Of a DNA stretch of 64,000 nucleotides, positions 36,016 through 48,338 are shown piece after piece (within the stretch, counting starts at the first letter, position 1; each line of letters begins with the position of its first letter). The translations under genes were made by a program, and so were the position numbers. Origin of the DNA: Lunularia cruciata (lineage: Eukaryota > Streptophyta > Marchantiopsida > Lunulariales > Lunulariaceae); contig OX419757.1 of NCBI GenBank assembly GCA_948567375.1, forward strand, positions 50,096,001-50,160,000, given 5' to 3'. The notes under the pieces were generated by a model. That model saw nothing but the letters and a program-made list of their open reading frames with translations, was not told the origin of the DNA and did no database searches.

Positions 36016-36616
36016 TGTACCAAGGACAAGAGAACTCCCAAGAGAAACAAAAGAGAAGAAACATAGAGAAACACAAAGCTTCATCCCTCAATACTCTAAT
36101 GCCCCAAAAGGAACACCTTGTCTTTATTATATAGCAAAGAAGATCCACTCCAAGGGAGCTCTACCCGTGGATCAGATACATGGATTGGTGACATGTCATT
36201 GAGCTTCACCCTTAGATTAGTTGCATGGATTGGTGACATGTTGATCCTTGTCCTATTTGGTTGGTCAAACAAGTTTGACCATATAGAACATTTGAGGAAT
36301 CTTCTTGTAGGAAGATCAAAATTACATAGGTGAGGTACCATTGGAAAGCTCTCAATGAGATGAATAAGGAAAGATAAAGTAACATCTTTCTTTTCCCAAA
36401 AAATAGAATTTTTATTTTTTGATGCCTTATCCATCTATTTAGGCTTCCAAAATTAGCTCTAAAGTCTTTAAGGTGCTTTTGACCTCTACCCTATTAGTGG
36501 AAGTATTGTTTTGGCTACACCTCTATCTGATCTACTTATACCATCATATATAACACCCCTCTAGATACTTAGCCAGTTTCCACCTCTAGATACTATGTTT
36601 AGCTAATGGTATTATA
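36016..36616 (-). repeat. Chromovirus 5' LTR (601 bp)
   Basis: It pairs with the LTR at 29,549-30,144. The right end has decayed to GGTATTATA. The position is fixed by the GATGG duplication outside and the PBS inside. Confidence 0.9.
36122..36133 (-). promoter_or_regulatory. LTR TATA box
   Basis: TATATAATAAAG on the minus strand, about 110 bp before the inner LTR end. The same box is kept in the other LTRs of the family (29,649; 34,492; 55,636; 60,441), which supports its role as the element promoter. Confidence 0.6.
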
Positions 36617-36621
36617 GATGG

Positions 36622-37670
36622 TATACCAAAGTGGTGATAATTATATGGTTTATCCTATATTGTTACCAACTTATGAATAAGTGGACCTAATTATTATAAT
36701 AATTACTTACTCATACATTGCTATTGATATAGTTTTGGATTGAAGATTAAAGATTTATTAGTTAAAGGCTACTAGATAAAATCATGATTAGTTGTAACTA
36801 AGTTAGGTATGATTATATGAAGTTATTAAAGCTTAAATATACCATATAATTCTTCTATAATATTAGAATATAATAAGGAGTGATCTTTCATTTTGTCTTG
36901 TAATGAAAGATCAACATGTCTCACCTCATATATTAGGTAACCTAAAAATATATACATTGGTTCTTGGTTATAGTGAGGACTTCATCAAGTACCTAATGAA
37001 AATTAGTGATATTAGATTATAAGTATGAATCTGTTACTTAGATTATAAGGTTAAGGAATGAATTTTGAAGGTACTTCTTAGATTATCCTTTAAGTTTCTA
37101 GAGCGAGGGAAGTAGTGCAAAGTTAAGAATTTATCTCTTATTGAGAAATTTAATTTAAAAACTCATTTGACTTATCCCTTATTGATCAAGCCTTAAAACT
37201 CAACAAGTTAAATAATTTATTATTTATTTCTATAGTCACCTCTATCTAGCTGAAAAATGTTTGGACGACCCTCCAAAAGCTTTGATTCCAAGAAGAAATT
37301 ATGTCATTTTGAGCGATAAAACATCATGTCTAACTTTATAGAGTGTACAATTTTAAGGTGATTTGAAATTAAATACTTAGGGAAAATAAGGTATTATGAG
37401 AGAATTTTGATTTAGGTTTTAGGCTACCACTAATTAGAACTAATATTAGAATGTTAAATGAGTGCCCTAAGTCTAAGATTGAAAAGAGATTTGATTGATC
37501 TTGAGTGGAACTTTTACAACAATCTTCTTGTGTAAAAGCTTGAGTAAATTACCTCCCTTCACCAAATATTATTTGTGAATATGTTGGATATTTTAAGTTG
37601 TCCATCAAACACAAGGGGTTAGATTTGGACTTATGGATTGTGAGATTACTCATGATTTTTGGAGAGAGAA
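36622..37670. other. No gene seen
   Basis: AT-rich spacer between the chromovirus and the inverted solo LTR, without coding signal. Confidence 0.55.
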
Positions 37671-37675
37671 GAAGT

Positions 37676-38250
37676 TATAATGCCATTAGCTAGGCATATT
37701 ATCTAGAGGTGGAAATTGGCTTGGTAATATCTTGAAGGATGCTATATATGATGGTCTAAGTAGATTAGATAGAGGTTCACCAAAAGAGTACTTCCACTAA
37801 TAAGGTAGAGGTCAAAACACCTTGAAAACTTTAGAGCCAATTTCAAAGACCTAAACCAATGAATTAGGCCTCAAAAGATGAAGACTCCTCCCCCTCTAAG
37901 GTTGTAGGCATTGCTTTTCTCCCTCCTTATTTGAAATTTTGGGAGCTTTCCAATAGTACCTCACCCATGTTTTTGTGAGCTTCATACAAGAAGATTCCTC
38001 AAAGATTCTTTATAATAAACTTGTTTGACTAACCAAATAGGACAAGGATCAACATGTCACCAATCCATACAACTAATCTAAGGGTGGAGCTTTCTGGCAT
38101 GTCACCAATCCATGTATCTGATCCAAGGGTGTAGTTCCATACGAGTGGATCCTCTTTGCTATATATAATAAAGATTAGGTGCTCCTTTGGATTATTGAGG
38201 ATGAAGCTTTGTGTTTCTCTTGGAGTTTCTCTTATCTTTGGAACATTATA
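37676..38250 (+). mobile_element. Solo LTR of the chromovirus family, opposite orientation (575 bp)
   Basis: It is the reverse complement of the 29.5 and 36.0 kb LTRs, starting TATAATGCCATTAGC and ending CATTATA. Flanks GAAGT and GAAAC match at three of five bases, so the target duplication is only tentative. TATA-like box (TATATAATAAAG) on the + strand near 38,161. Confidence 0.82.
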
Positions 38251-38255
38251 GAAAC

Positions 38256-41200
38256 CTAGAATGTTAACCAAGGAATATATTTTTTGGACTTGATGTGAGA
38301 GTTGTTTTATTACGAGTTATAGTTTAAAATGCACCTAATAATAACATACAAATCAAAATTTCTTTCTTAGTTTGGAAAGTGTAATTTAGCCACTATGATT
38401 TGGATCAATGGAGAATAACTGAAATTATTCTTTCAAGGGGGTGTGAATTTTTCATATGATTTTCATAAAGAAATAAAGAATCTTGTAAGTTTGTAGTTTT
38501 TTCCTAGGTTGTAAATCTTTACTTTAACATATTAGATACGATATCTTGATTAAATTTTTTAATATTAACTAAAAATGATCTTGAAATTTAAGGTCTATTG
38601 AGTAGAGGCGTGTTGATAAGTGAGCCATCAATGTACTCATAACTTAAGTTGACCTTAAGTTTTAAAGGTTACAAAGATTTAGTGCAAAACTGATACATGG
38701 ATAACTGTGCTATTAGGTGAGGAGTATGCACTTTTTAAAAAGTTCATGCCAAGTTATAAATGAATTAATGAACGAGGGGGAGTGAATAAAGTGTATGCCT
38801 AACCATTTCTCATATTGGAGAATGAAAAAACCATCAACAACAAACCATATACTTCAAATTGTGAAGCATGAAAAAGTGGTTAAAACTTTGAATCAAGATA
38901 AGTTAATATTTTTTGGCATTAAACATACTACCATTGTTTTATATAGAATGGAATGTTGAGGACATAATTACAAAACATAAAACATGAGCTTCGTATGCAT
39001 ACAAAATCAATATTATATTAAGTAGGAACATAACAAATAGAATGACTTACTCGTTTTTTGTTTTCTGCTTCATTATCTTATTCAATTTTTTATCTGCAAT
39101 CATTATTGCTGGCAAAGTTAATAGAAAAGCAAAATTTGAAGTGAAATATGAATAATACATATCCACCTTCTACCAAACTAACTAATAATTTCATTTGAAT
39201 TTTTTTTCCAATATAGAGTATTATAAACTAATAAAAATTAATCCTATGTATTACATGGATTCAAAACCTCCCAATATTTGGAATGGATGTTCAAGGTCAT
39301 AAGCTACATTTGTCTTGTTCTTGCTCTAATATAAATAAGAGAATAAGTAATATGATAGAATGAAAGAGATGGACCAAGAAGGACTAAGAATGTATTTCAT
39401 AGGACTAGATGACATAAATTATTATTATTTATATTAAATATATTATTAGCTTACTTTGTTGGAAAGATAATAACTTTTAAAAGTAATGTATTCTGTTTTT
39501 AGCAAACTTACTAAATCTTCAGTAAAGTCTCACAATGTTCAAGTCTACAAAAGAAATTCTTGGGGTATTTTACTAGACTACTTAGTGGTTCTAAAAACTA
39601 TGCAGTCTTTGGGAAGGTCAGGCGGTTCATAGTTACCTTCTGATATTCTTCTATAAAAATGATTGAATATTATTAGAGTATCTTTTAAAAAGTAAAACAT
39701 GATAAATTCCATCAAATCACATATAACTACAATTTAGATCAATTTATTACTAAAATGAATTATAAAATAGATCCTAATCGTCTAAATTCAATCCTCTTGC
39801 TATGTCAATTCCAATTCCTTCTAGACAAAATCCATCGAGAATCAAAACCGATCGGATGCAATATATAGTTCCACTTGTAACTCGTACCAACACAAATTTC
39901 AAAATGAGATGTGTGAAATTAGATGTAGAGAATTTGCATCCAATGAACTCGTGTAAGAGCACATTACAACGTGTAATAATCTACAGAATCATTTACAAAA
40001 TTAAATGACTTCCTTAATTATATTAATAATGAATGTGGGGTAGTTTCTTTTGAACCTTCCAAGAAATCTCAAAGCATCATCCGATCATTGATGTACCATC
40101 AAAGTATCTACAGAATTGTTTCGTTTACGCGAAATGCTATTGGAACACTAGTTGTCGTCCAACTCGCTCCAAAGTTTCCTGGTATAATGGCAACAAGCAA
40201 ATATACATCTCCCCATTACGAGTTCCCATGAACCTCGTTTCCAGGTACCGTTCCTAGAGACGCAAATCGACGACACAAATTTTATTACTAGAAGTACAAC
40301 ACTCACTTCACGGCAAGTGCTCAAATCTCCGTTTAACAGTAGGCCCAAACTCGACCGGCAGGGGAAATTTCCACCGTGCCGGAACGCCGGACGGCATTCA
40401 AGCTCTTACGTACCTGCAACTACAGTCCTGTGCAGTCTTTTAAAGTTTATTTTCCACACGAAGCTTATCCACTTGTGGCCGTTCACAAAGTGCCTGCAGG
40501 ATCGGACTCGTTCACCATCCGGCTACAACTCCGTAGCATTGTGGTATTGTTTCGTGGTTGGTGTTTATATAGTTCTTCTTTCTTACCCGGTGAAGACTAA
40601 CATAAATAAATTATATATACATATTGTGTGGGGGAGATATCTATTTGCACAACCTCCAAATATCAAATCATATTTAATTTATTGTTTTCATTTATGTTTA
40701 TCTTTGTTGGTGAGTTTTCCCCTTTTTTTTTTTTCTTCCCTTTCCTTGTAAGACTTCATACAACGAATTAATTTTTTTATAATTTATTGCTTGTCAATGA
40801 AGGTGAAAATTATTTTCCGTGCTACACTAGATAAGTTGTCACTTTTCTTGTACTCTTTTGCATAAGTTTATTCAATTGCCACCATGAGTTAATTGAAATA
40901 CTCCTCATCTTCCAAGTAATCCAAGATTTGTACATAATGATGGAGACTCATTTGGAACTTATCTCCCAAAAAGCCCAAACTCTTATGGAAACTGTCTATC
41001 AGCAAAACCCAAAGTTGCAGCAGGGCCACCTGACAATTCGGATGTGCGGTTGAAAGCACACTTCTTTCGAACGAGAGGTTCGAAGCGTGTTTCTGGTGGA
41101 GAAGAAAACGTCCAACAACTCAAAGACATAATGAAGGTAAATAACGATCTCGAACTATTTCCATGTTGTTCTTCGTCCGTCCATGTGCAATTCGTCAATA

Positions 41201-42840
41201 CACGTAATGATGAAGAGTGAACACGCAGCAAGATTTTTCCCATGTGCAGTTCCTCTAAAGACTGATCAGGATCATAGAAGACACGTTATTGGGGAATAGT
41301 CAAGATAACTAGATGCCCTCAGCAAAATTTAGACGTAATTGTCTCTTTCCATCCTTCATGCGTTGACATCTCCGTTGATCTTCTGCATGATATCTTCAAG
41401 CTCTCCATTATCTTCGGACCTTTCCGGAGAAATTATTTGGTGTTGGTGACTTAGATTGAGAAATAAGAAGAGGAAGAGGCGGATGAGGAACATCATAGTC
41501 AACAAAGTCTGTTCTAGGTAAGTCATCAATCTTTCATCATATGTAAAGGTGAAATGTTCACATCCTCTTCGTGGCAATTCATTTCAAAGTGGAATTTCGT
41601 GCAACTCGTAGAACGAACCTCATGATTCGCTCACGCCGAAACGCTCCACACTTTCGTAGCTTATACCCTCTAAAGTTTGGCCACTGCGGCTCTATCTTCT
41701 TCACATGAGCATAGATATAAAGTAGAGATTTTCACATGATATCTAAATATCTTCAATCTCAAAAGCATTTACTTCACATGATGAAGAGAAATGAAGAGAT
41801 CAACAGATTTCTGTCTGAAACTAGAACTAGCCTACAAAGGTTCATAATCTTCTGATTGAGATAGAAAAAATATCTCATTCTCTTACCAGGGTGCTCTCAC
41901 TGAAGTATCGTAGATGTTATCTTTGGTTCGAAGTGAAACTACGGGAGATACCTAAGAATCAAATCTACTTTTCTCTGAAAGGAGTAACTTGACTTCACGT
42001 CAACGAATGAGCATTAGGGTCCAGGGTGTATGTGATTAGTCCTGTGAGAAGTTGCAAATTCCTTTTGATTGGAAGTTCGATTCAAGATCGTCAATATGAC
42101 GCATTGCAGAAAAGCTGAAACGATATCAAGATTTCTCTAAAGCCCAAAGTTTCGTTGAAGTGCAATTTGCCCTTCAAAGGACCTATATACCGACGATCTT
42201 GTTTTCTGGTGGATACTTAACTCCGCGCATCCATTGGCCTGCCTAGGCTTCAGTAAGGATCTTGCTATCCAGATTATGCTCCCAATCGGACTGGTGGATA
42301 GCACCCACGTAGGTTCCAGCAGACTTGCCATGTCTTGAACTGTGCACCGTCAGTTTGACTCCCGTTCCAAGATGATGGATCCGGGTCCAATTGTCCAACT
42401 CTGTTCTGGTTCCGTCCGTCCTCAGGCACCGCGAGCTAACGTGACGACCATGCCATGTCGTATGGAGAATTATGTACAGTACAGAGCAGGGGAGATGTAC
42501 GACATGGTTTGTATTAACTGCAACTCTAGGCAGCAATGGCTGGTGGCAGACGTGTCCCCAGGATAGTCGTCGATGAACTCGGTTGCTTGTCAAATTCCTT
42601 CGCATCTAGTCTCGTTTGCTGATTCCAAGGTATTCTCCAAGACCCGCATTGAATTCCTAGTACTGTCTCATCTCGTTCGCTGATACCGATGTATTCTCCA
42701 TGGACCGTATTGAGAAATGTACTAGAGTCACTACTGTACAAGAACAATGTATCCACTATTCAATACAATACGACAAGAACTTGTGAGAATAACAGAAAAG
42801 AAAAGCAAAGGATAAACTTACATTCATCAAAGAATTTTTC
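38256..42840. other. No recognised gene
   Basis: AT-rich to about 40.1 kb; then 40.2-42.8 kb has base composition more like the genic part, with open frames up to about 145 codons. None carries a motif I recognise. A diverged direct repeat of about 61-bp period lies at 42,610-42,730 (TCTCGTTTGCTGATTCC against TCTCGTTCGCTGATACC). Confidence 0.45.
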
Positions 42841-42851
42841 TTAGAAGACCT

Positions 42852-42957
42852 TGGGGCCTAGCCTCATTCTACCTCGTTTGTCCCTCCCTTGTTCGGCTTG
42901 ATCGGCTTGATGAAGTCTTCCCATCCTTCATGTGTTCTATGTGGTCGCATTTCCATA
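42852..42957 (+). mobile_element. 106-bp LINE 3'-end fragment with 11-bp target duplication
   Basis: The + strand reads from GGGGCCTAGCC to GTGGTCGC, the tail of the same LINE family. It is flanked by TTAGAAGACCT at 42,841-42,851 and 42,958-42,968. The GGCTTGATC-type unit is locally repeated. Confidence 0.88.
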
Positions 42958-43291
42958 TTAGAAGACCTCATATACTGTCATGTCTTCATATACTTTCATG
43001 TCAGCTAGTTGTGAGTATTGGTCTTGGAGATGAGGTTCATGTGCATACATCCAAGAGGGAAGGAGCATGAGCTTGAGCAAAACTTCAGTCCATTAAGAAA
43101 GAAGAAAACTGGGGCAAGGATTCTCCTCAGTTAGGTGTGGATTCAATTTTGTTTACTATTCCAAGTACACAAGGGCTAGGAGAAGAGGAGAGTCAAGCAA
43201 ATTCAGACTATGTTCTAGGAATGCTATAAGATGATGCTCCAAGAATACATTAAGATGTTGCTCTACATGGGACAACTAAAAGAATAGTAGA

Positions 43292-43390
43292 GGAGATCCT
43301 ATCTCAAGAAGTTAGAATAGAGGAGGAGATCCTATCCCAAGAAGTTAGAACATAGGAGGAGATCTTATCCCAAGAAGGAGAGAATGAATC
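43292..43390 (+). repeat. Three 33-bp tandem units
   Basis: Units start at 43,292, 43,325 and 43,358. The period is a multiple of three, and in one frame each unit reads EILSQE, so this looks like a broken coding repeat of a Glu-rich protein. The host gene is not recognised. Confidence 0.75.
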
Positions 43391-43593
43391 CCATAATAGG
43401 AGAAAGATCTCCAAAGTAAATTCAAAGATCACACTGCCATTGCTACTTTATTGTAGTGTTTAGCTACGCGTAGCAAATGGAAGAGCAAGTCAATAAAAGC
43501 TAAAGAGAGATGCAAAATAGCAAAGGTAGAAGCTCAAAAGATCAAAAAGATGGAGAAGCACTAATCCATAGCAGAACTTAAGAAGAAGAAGAT

Positions 43594-44170
43594 TGTCATG
43601 ACATTTGTAGCATTGAAGCTAGTTTGCTTGAACGTTGGAGTGGTAGTGTTGGCAGTCAAAGTTAATTTGGTAGTTACTCATGGATTACTTGTTGGTGGCC
43701 TGATTTCATGTTAGAGCTACTGGTCACATGGTCGGACCCACCATCACTTGCACCATCCGCATCGTTGGATGTGCCATTAGCGGCACCATTAGGCTTGGAG
43801 ATCAAGGTCAATTAGAGGGGTATACTTTCAAAGTGAACTCTAGAGAGCTCAATTCTTTGATGTTGAGCTTTTGAGTTCCTAGCTATGATGAATAGAGGCT
43901 ACCAAGTGTCAGATGGAGTCTCTTAGCTAGGGTGGATGTAGTTTGATTGTTATTATTGCTTGATTATTGATAGATTGTTGAGTGAAGGATCTAATAGAGA
44001 TTTGATTTGAGTGTAGTTTGATTGTAATTATTGCTTGATTATTGATAGATTGTTGAGTGAAGGATCTAATAGAGATTTGATTTGAGTGTGATTAGAGTGG
44101 AAGAATGAACTTATTACATTAGAGAACTAAGAGTCAGGGGGAAATTAGGTGTAAGAATTGAGTGCGTTGG
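43594..44170 (+). repeat. 5' LTR-like block, copy 1
   Basis: It begins TGTCATGACATTTGTAG. The same block recurs at 54,044-54,503 and 63,320-63,757. A possible PBS-like TGGTATC lies at 44,171. It contains a 75-bp tandem duplication, units 43,938-44,012 and 44,013-44,087, differing at one base. Exact ends are uncertain. Confidence 0.65.
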
Positions 44171-44699
44171 TGGTATCTCCAAGCATGGCTAATCATTGGT
44201 ACATTTGATTGTGGTCCTAGATTTCTCTAAGAGTGATCATGTGCGGAAACCCTATTTGAGTTGATGTAGATTTGGCAATGGGGTACAGGGTGGCAGAAGT
44301 GCTGGGCAAATTTTTGAGAATTGAGTCAATTTGAGACAATGGGTGTTCAATTTGAGCCCAAGAGTTGAAATCAATATCAATTTGGTGCAAATTGAGCACA
44401 AAGTGCAAAATTGGAGGTGGATTTGGGAACCCATCCTCTCAAATTAGGGATTTGGAGATCCCTATCCTCTCAATTTGGCTCGAGTTGATAGATTAGTGGA
44501 GGATTTGGTGATCAACCAACTATGGTGCGTCAGATTGTCAAAGGGTGCGTCAGAGGAGGTGCGTCAGATTGTCAAAGGGTGTCTAGACTTAGAAGTCAAG
44601 TTGGCGGAGGTTGTTTAGAGTTGAAGGTTGCACAAATTGCACTAACTAGTGCTCGAGTTGGTGAAGGTTGAGTATTTTGGGAGAGGGTTTGAATTGGTA

Positions 44700-46690
44700 A
44701 GAAGAAAGACCTCATCTGGCTGATAGAGGCATAGGGCTAGAGAGGCTATGAAGGCCTAGAGGGCCAACTTGCTAGCATGAGGCTAGCCAATTTAGATGAG
44801 TTTTTGGTCATTGTTTGGTAAAATCTACCCACCTTTCTAAATTGTGTGTAGTAGGGTTTGAATCCCAGATCTCTTGTTCTTAGAATGGTGCCCTAGTCAA
44901 CTAGTCCACTTTCACTTGTTATCATAGTGAAGGTTGACTGATACATGTACATATGTAGCTTTGGCTAGGAGAGGTAGTTTGATCCCATCCTTGGTAATCT
45001 TCGTAGCTTAGGAGTAGATAAACACTTCTATTATATCACATGCCAAACAGTGGCAGAGTTAGTCTAGTGTTGATTTTATGAGGAGGTTTTTGTTTAGATT
45101 TCTTGGGATTGGACTCCCTCTATTGTCTACTTCTTGTTTGTGCACCATGTTTGTATACCATGTTTGTGTAAGTGCCTTGAATTTAGAGCGTTGGTACTCT
45201 GGGTAGTGAGGTTGGAGTGATGACCAATTAGACTACCTATGTTTCACTCCAATGAGGTATGAAGTGATGACCTATAGATTGTGAGAGTGCATGTTGTGAT
45301 GGTAGATTATAAGTCATCTTTTGCCCTAGTGTAATTGTCACAATTAGAGCTACATTAGTGAGTGATGTTCAATTGGTGGTGATCCTTGGTAGGGTACTTA
45401 TAGTGGTTATGATTATGATTTGAGTTACATTATCACAATGGAGTTCTTTGGAGATTCCAAAGGAGATATCACTACAACAAACAATGGGTTTACAAGGAGT
45501 GGAGCTTGGTATCAACCTGTATCTCAAGTCTTAATGAGGGAAGAGATTGACTTTGATTTGGAGTTTGATACAAGAGCTAATTTAGTTGAGAGTGCTCTTG
45601 GGGTGTTCACACCAATGTTGTGAGAATTTTGGTGTGACTTTGATTTGGAGTTTGATACAAGAGCTAATTTAGTTGAGAGTGCTCTTGGGGTGTTCACACC
45701 AATGTTGTGAGAATTTTGGTGTTTAGAGGCTTTGAGGCATAGGACTGGGCTATGAGAGGCTACAAAGGCCTACAAGGGCCAACAAGGCAACTTGCTGGTG
45801 TGAGGCTAGCTAGTTTAGAGTAGATCTTGGTCATTGGTTGGCAAAATCTGCCCATCTTGCTAGATAGTGTGCAATAGGGTTTGACCCCTAGATCTCTTGT
45901 TCCTAGACTTGTGCCCTAGCCAACTAGTCCACCCTCACTTGTTGTCATAGTGATTGTGCCATTGTTATCTATACACTTGTAGCTTTGGCTAGGAGAGGCA
46001 ATTTGATCTCATTCTTGGTGATCCTGGTAGCTTAGGACTAAGATACAAACTTCTCTTATGTCAAATGCCAAATGGTGGCAGAGTTAGTCTTGTGTTGTTT
46101 TATGAGATGGAGTGTTTTTGTTTAGATTTCTTGTGATTGGACTCCTTCCATTCTTTGCTTCCTATTTGTGCACCACGTTTGTGTAAGGTGCCCTGACTTT
46201 TGAGTGTCGGTGCTCTGGTGTGCTCTTGATAGTGAGGCTGGAGTGATGCCAATTAGACTACCTTTGTTTCTCTCCGGTGAGGCAGGAAGTGATGACCTGT
46301 AGACCGTGAGAGTGCGTGTTGTGATGGCAGGTTACAAGTTGCACTTTCCTCTAGTGTAGTTATCTCAATTAGAGTTACATTAGTGGGTGGTGCTTAGTTG
46401 GTGTTGGCACTTGGTGGGGGTACTTGTGATTGTGACTTGTGGTCGTAGTTTGTGGTTACGGTTTGCTCTTGCAGTTTGTGGTTGCGGTTACTTTGTCACG
46501 ATTGAGTTCTTTGGAGATTCTAGAGGAGATGGCCTTGCAATACGTAATGGGTTTACTTGGAGTGGTACTCGGTATCAGCCTGTATCTCACGTCCCAATGA
46601 GGGAGGAGATTGACTTTGAGTTGGAGTTTGACACAAGAGTTGATTCAGTTGAGAGTGCACTTGGTGTGTCCACACCATTGTTGTGGGACA
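44700..46690 (+). repeat. About 1.0-kb tandem duplication of leader and gag start
   Basis: Unit 1 (about 44,700-45,720) and unit 2 (about 45,725-46,690) share the leader, ending in the gag start around GAGTTCTTTGGAGATTC (45,441 and 46,507). Unit 1 additionally contains a perfect 87-bp tandem copy (45,548-45,634 and 45,635-45,721) with an in-frame stop, so only unit 2 leads into gag. The divergence between units suggests an old event; the 87-bp copy is recent. Confidence 0.8.
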
Positions 46691-47843
46691 TGGACGAGAT
46701 TTATGGGGCCTCCAAAGGCCCTAGGCGTTACTTTGGTACAATGGGTACCATTGAGTTGGATGACTTCATCCAAGAGTTTGATAGTTGGTGTGATCTATAG
46801 CAGATGCGGAACCCGACTTTGTTTACACCTTTCATGGCATGAAAGGGGTTGTTTCAGCATCTGGAGGGTCCATCAATGGATGAATACCATGAGTTCAAGA
46901 GAGCTCATTTGGAGGAGATCAAGTTATGGAGATAGTATTGATCTCCAAACTATATCTTTATCACTTCAGGTTTGGTACCCAAGAGTAGATTGGCAGAACC
47001 TACGAGTTCTAGCTCAAGTAGTGTTGGTGGAGCTAGTGGAGGTGCACTAGTTGGAGATAGTGTTACCACAAGTGGAGGTACCGCTACAAAAGATGGTGTG
47101 GTACCAAGGTTTAACCTCATTTTAGAGCTCTTCTAGTGTTTGAGGCAGAACTACTAGGGAGTGCGGACTGACAAGCTGAGGAGCTTGCAAGAGTTCCAAC
47201 GGAAGGCTAGAGAGAGCCTATGCAAGGCATACACTCGCATGAGGCGGCTGATCAGTTTCACTCAAGGAGTTACTGAGGCCAAGGCAGTCCAATTTTGGTA
47301 TGGGATATTGGATAAGGAGTTGCGACATAAAGTTTGTGATGCTATGTTGTTACATGCTACTTTGCCTACTTTGGCAATGGTCTTTGGTTTGGCTGAGCAT
47401 ATTGAGCTTAACATGGTGGAGGAGAGGGTGGTGACATCTAGATTTGGTAGGGAGACCTCATCCACGGCTGTGACTTCTTCTAGAGTGCATCACGCCTAGT
47501 TGGTTTTTGAGGAAAGGATGGACAGCCTAGATCCTATGGAGCAAGTGGAGGGCCTAGTAGAGTTAGATCCTTACTTTCATTTTTGGGTCAGCAACAACCA
47601 ATAAGTGGTGGTGTTGCTTGTTGGACTTGTGGTGGAACTCACCATTGGAGAGAGTGTAATCAAGGCAATGGACCTGATATCTTGAGTGCATCACAGCCAG
47701 CACAGAGGCAATGTGAGCATTGCCACAGATTTGGTCACACCACTGACCGGTGTTTTGACCTACACCCGGAGTTACGGAGTGGTAGGGCTGCTATGGCAGG
47801 TAGTAGAGGAGCTCTAGTTCATGGAGGACGAGGTAGTAGATGA
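46387..47843 (+). pseudogene. Copy 1 gag and nucleocapsid
   Basis: Gag fragments include FFGDSRGD, TIELDDFIQEFDSWCD, the capsid-like FTPFMAWKGLFQHLEG in a shifted frame, and 47,161-47,499 (FQRKARESLCKAYTRMRRL, FWYGILDKELRHKV). At 47,583-47,843 are two zinc knuckles, CWTCGGTHHWREC and CEHCHRFGHTTDRC, followed by an Arg/Gly-rich tail. Frame changes occur near 46.8, 47.15 and 47.5 kb and a stop precedes the knuckles. The nucleocapsid binds the element RNA in such retrotransposons. Confidence 0.85.
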
Positions 47844-48338
47844 TCTACACCTAGTAGGGGTGCAGTACCTGCCCTTACTTCTGATACAACTACGGCTACT
47901 CAGATTGAGCAGTTGGAGCAGAGATTGGCTAGTATGGCTATTGCTTAGAGGAGATCAGATTCGGGTGTTGAGGCTTCTACCGCATATGATGGTAATAGAG
48001 ATGCTTTGGTCTTCATGTGTGGAACAACACAGGTGGATGCATCTATAGTAGTGACTAGGAGTGTAGTACGTGCTCTAGAGCCTAGAGGAGTGTAAGTAGA
48101 GTTGGACTCATAAGAGGAGAGGTTGAGAGATAGGTCATACTTCCCCAGTCTTTCATGCTATCTAAGGCATTGTAGATGACATCCATGGTTCCTAGACATC
48201 CCAGTGCAGGTGTGGTAGGTGGTGATGGAGTATATGATGGACTACTTGCTAGTCAACCACCTGCTATTACACAAACTGAGTCTAGCATGATGTTGGGGGT
48301 GGCTCAGCTGATTATGAGGTCTCCTTTGTTTTCGGCTA

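Larger units (their letters stand above)
29549..36616 (-). mobile_element. Chromovirus (Ty3/Gypsy LTR retrotransposon), structurally complete, coding-dead
   Basis: The outer ends are defined by a 5-bp target duplication, GATGG, at 29,544-29,548 and 36,617-36,621. On the minus strand the order is 5' LTR 36,016-36,616, PBS near 35,998-36,010, gag, protease, reverse transcriptase, RNase H, integrase, chromodomain, polypurine tract 30,145-30,160 and 3' LTR 29,549-30,144. A chromodomain after integrase defines chromoviruses, which insert preferentially into heterochromatin. All coding regions contain stops and shifts. The gag is further split by a solo LTR at 34,408-35,153. Without that insertion the element would be about 6.3 kb. 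Confidence 0.93.

Noticed and set aside
37676-38250. The inverted solo LTR as the partner LTR of the 29.5 kb chromovirus
   Set aside because: Its orientation is opposite, and the GATGG duplication ends at 36,621, so the true partner is 36,016-36,616.
40317-42605. Open frames of 70-145 codons at 40.3-42.6 kb as genes
   Set aside because: No domain, no plausible exon joining and no consistent codon pattern; left as unassigned sequence.
44520-44582. Short GGTGCGTCAGATTGTCAAAGG repeats as a CRISPR-like array
   Set aside because: Only two full units and a partial one, no spacers of even length, and a plant nuclear retroelement leader; a local tandem duplication.
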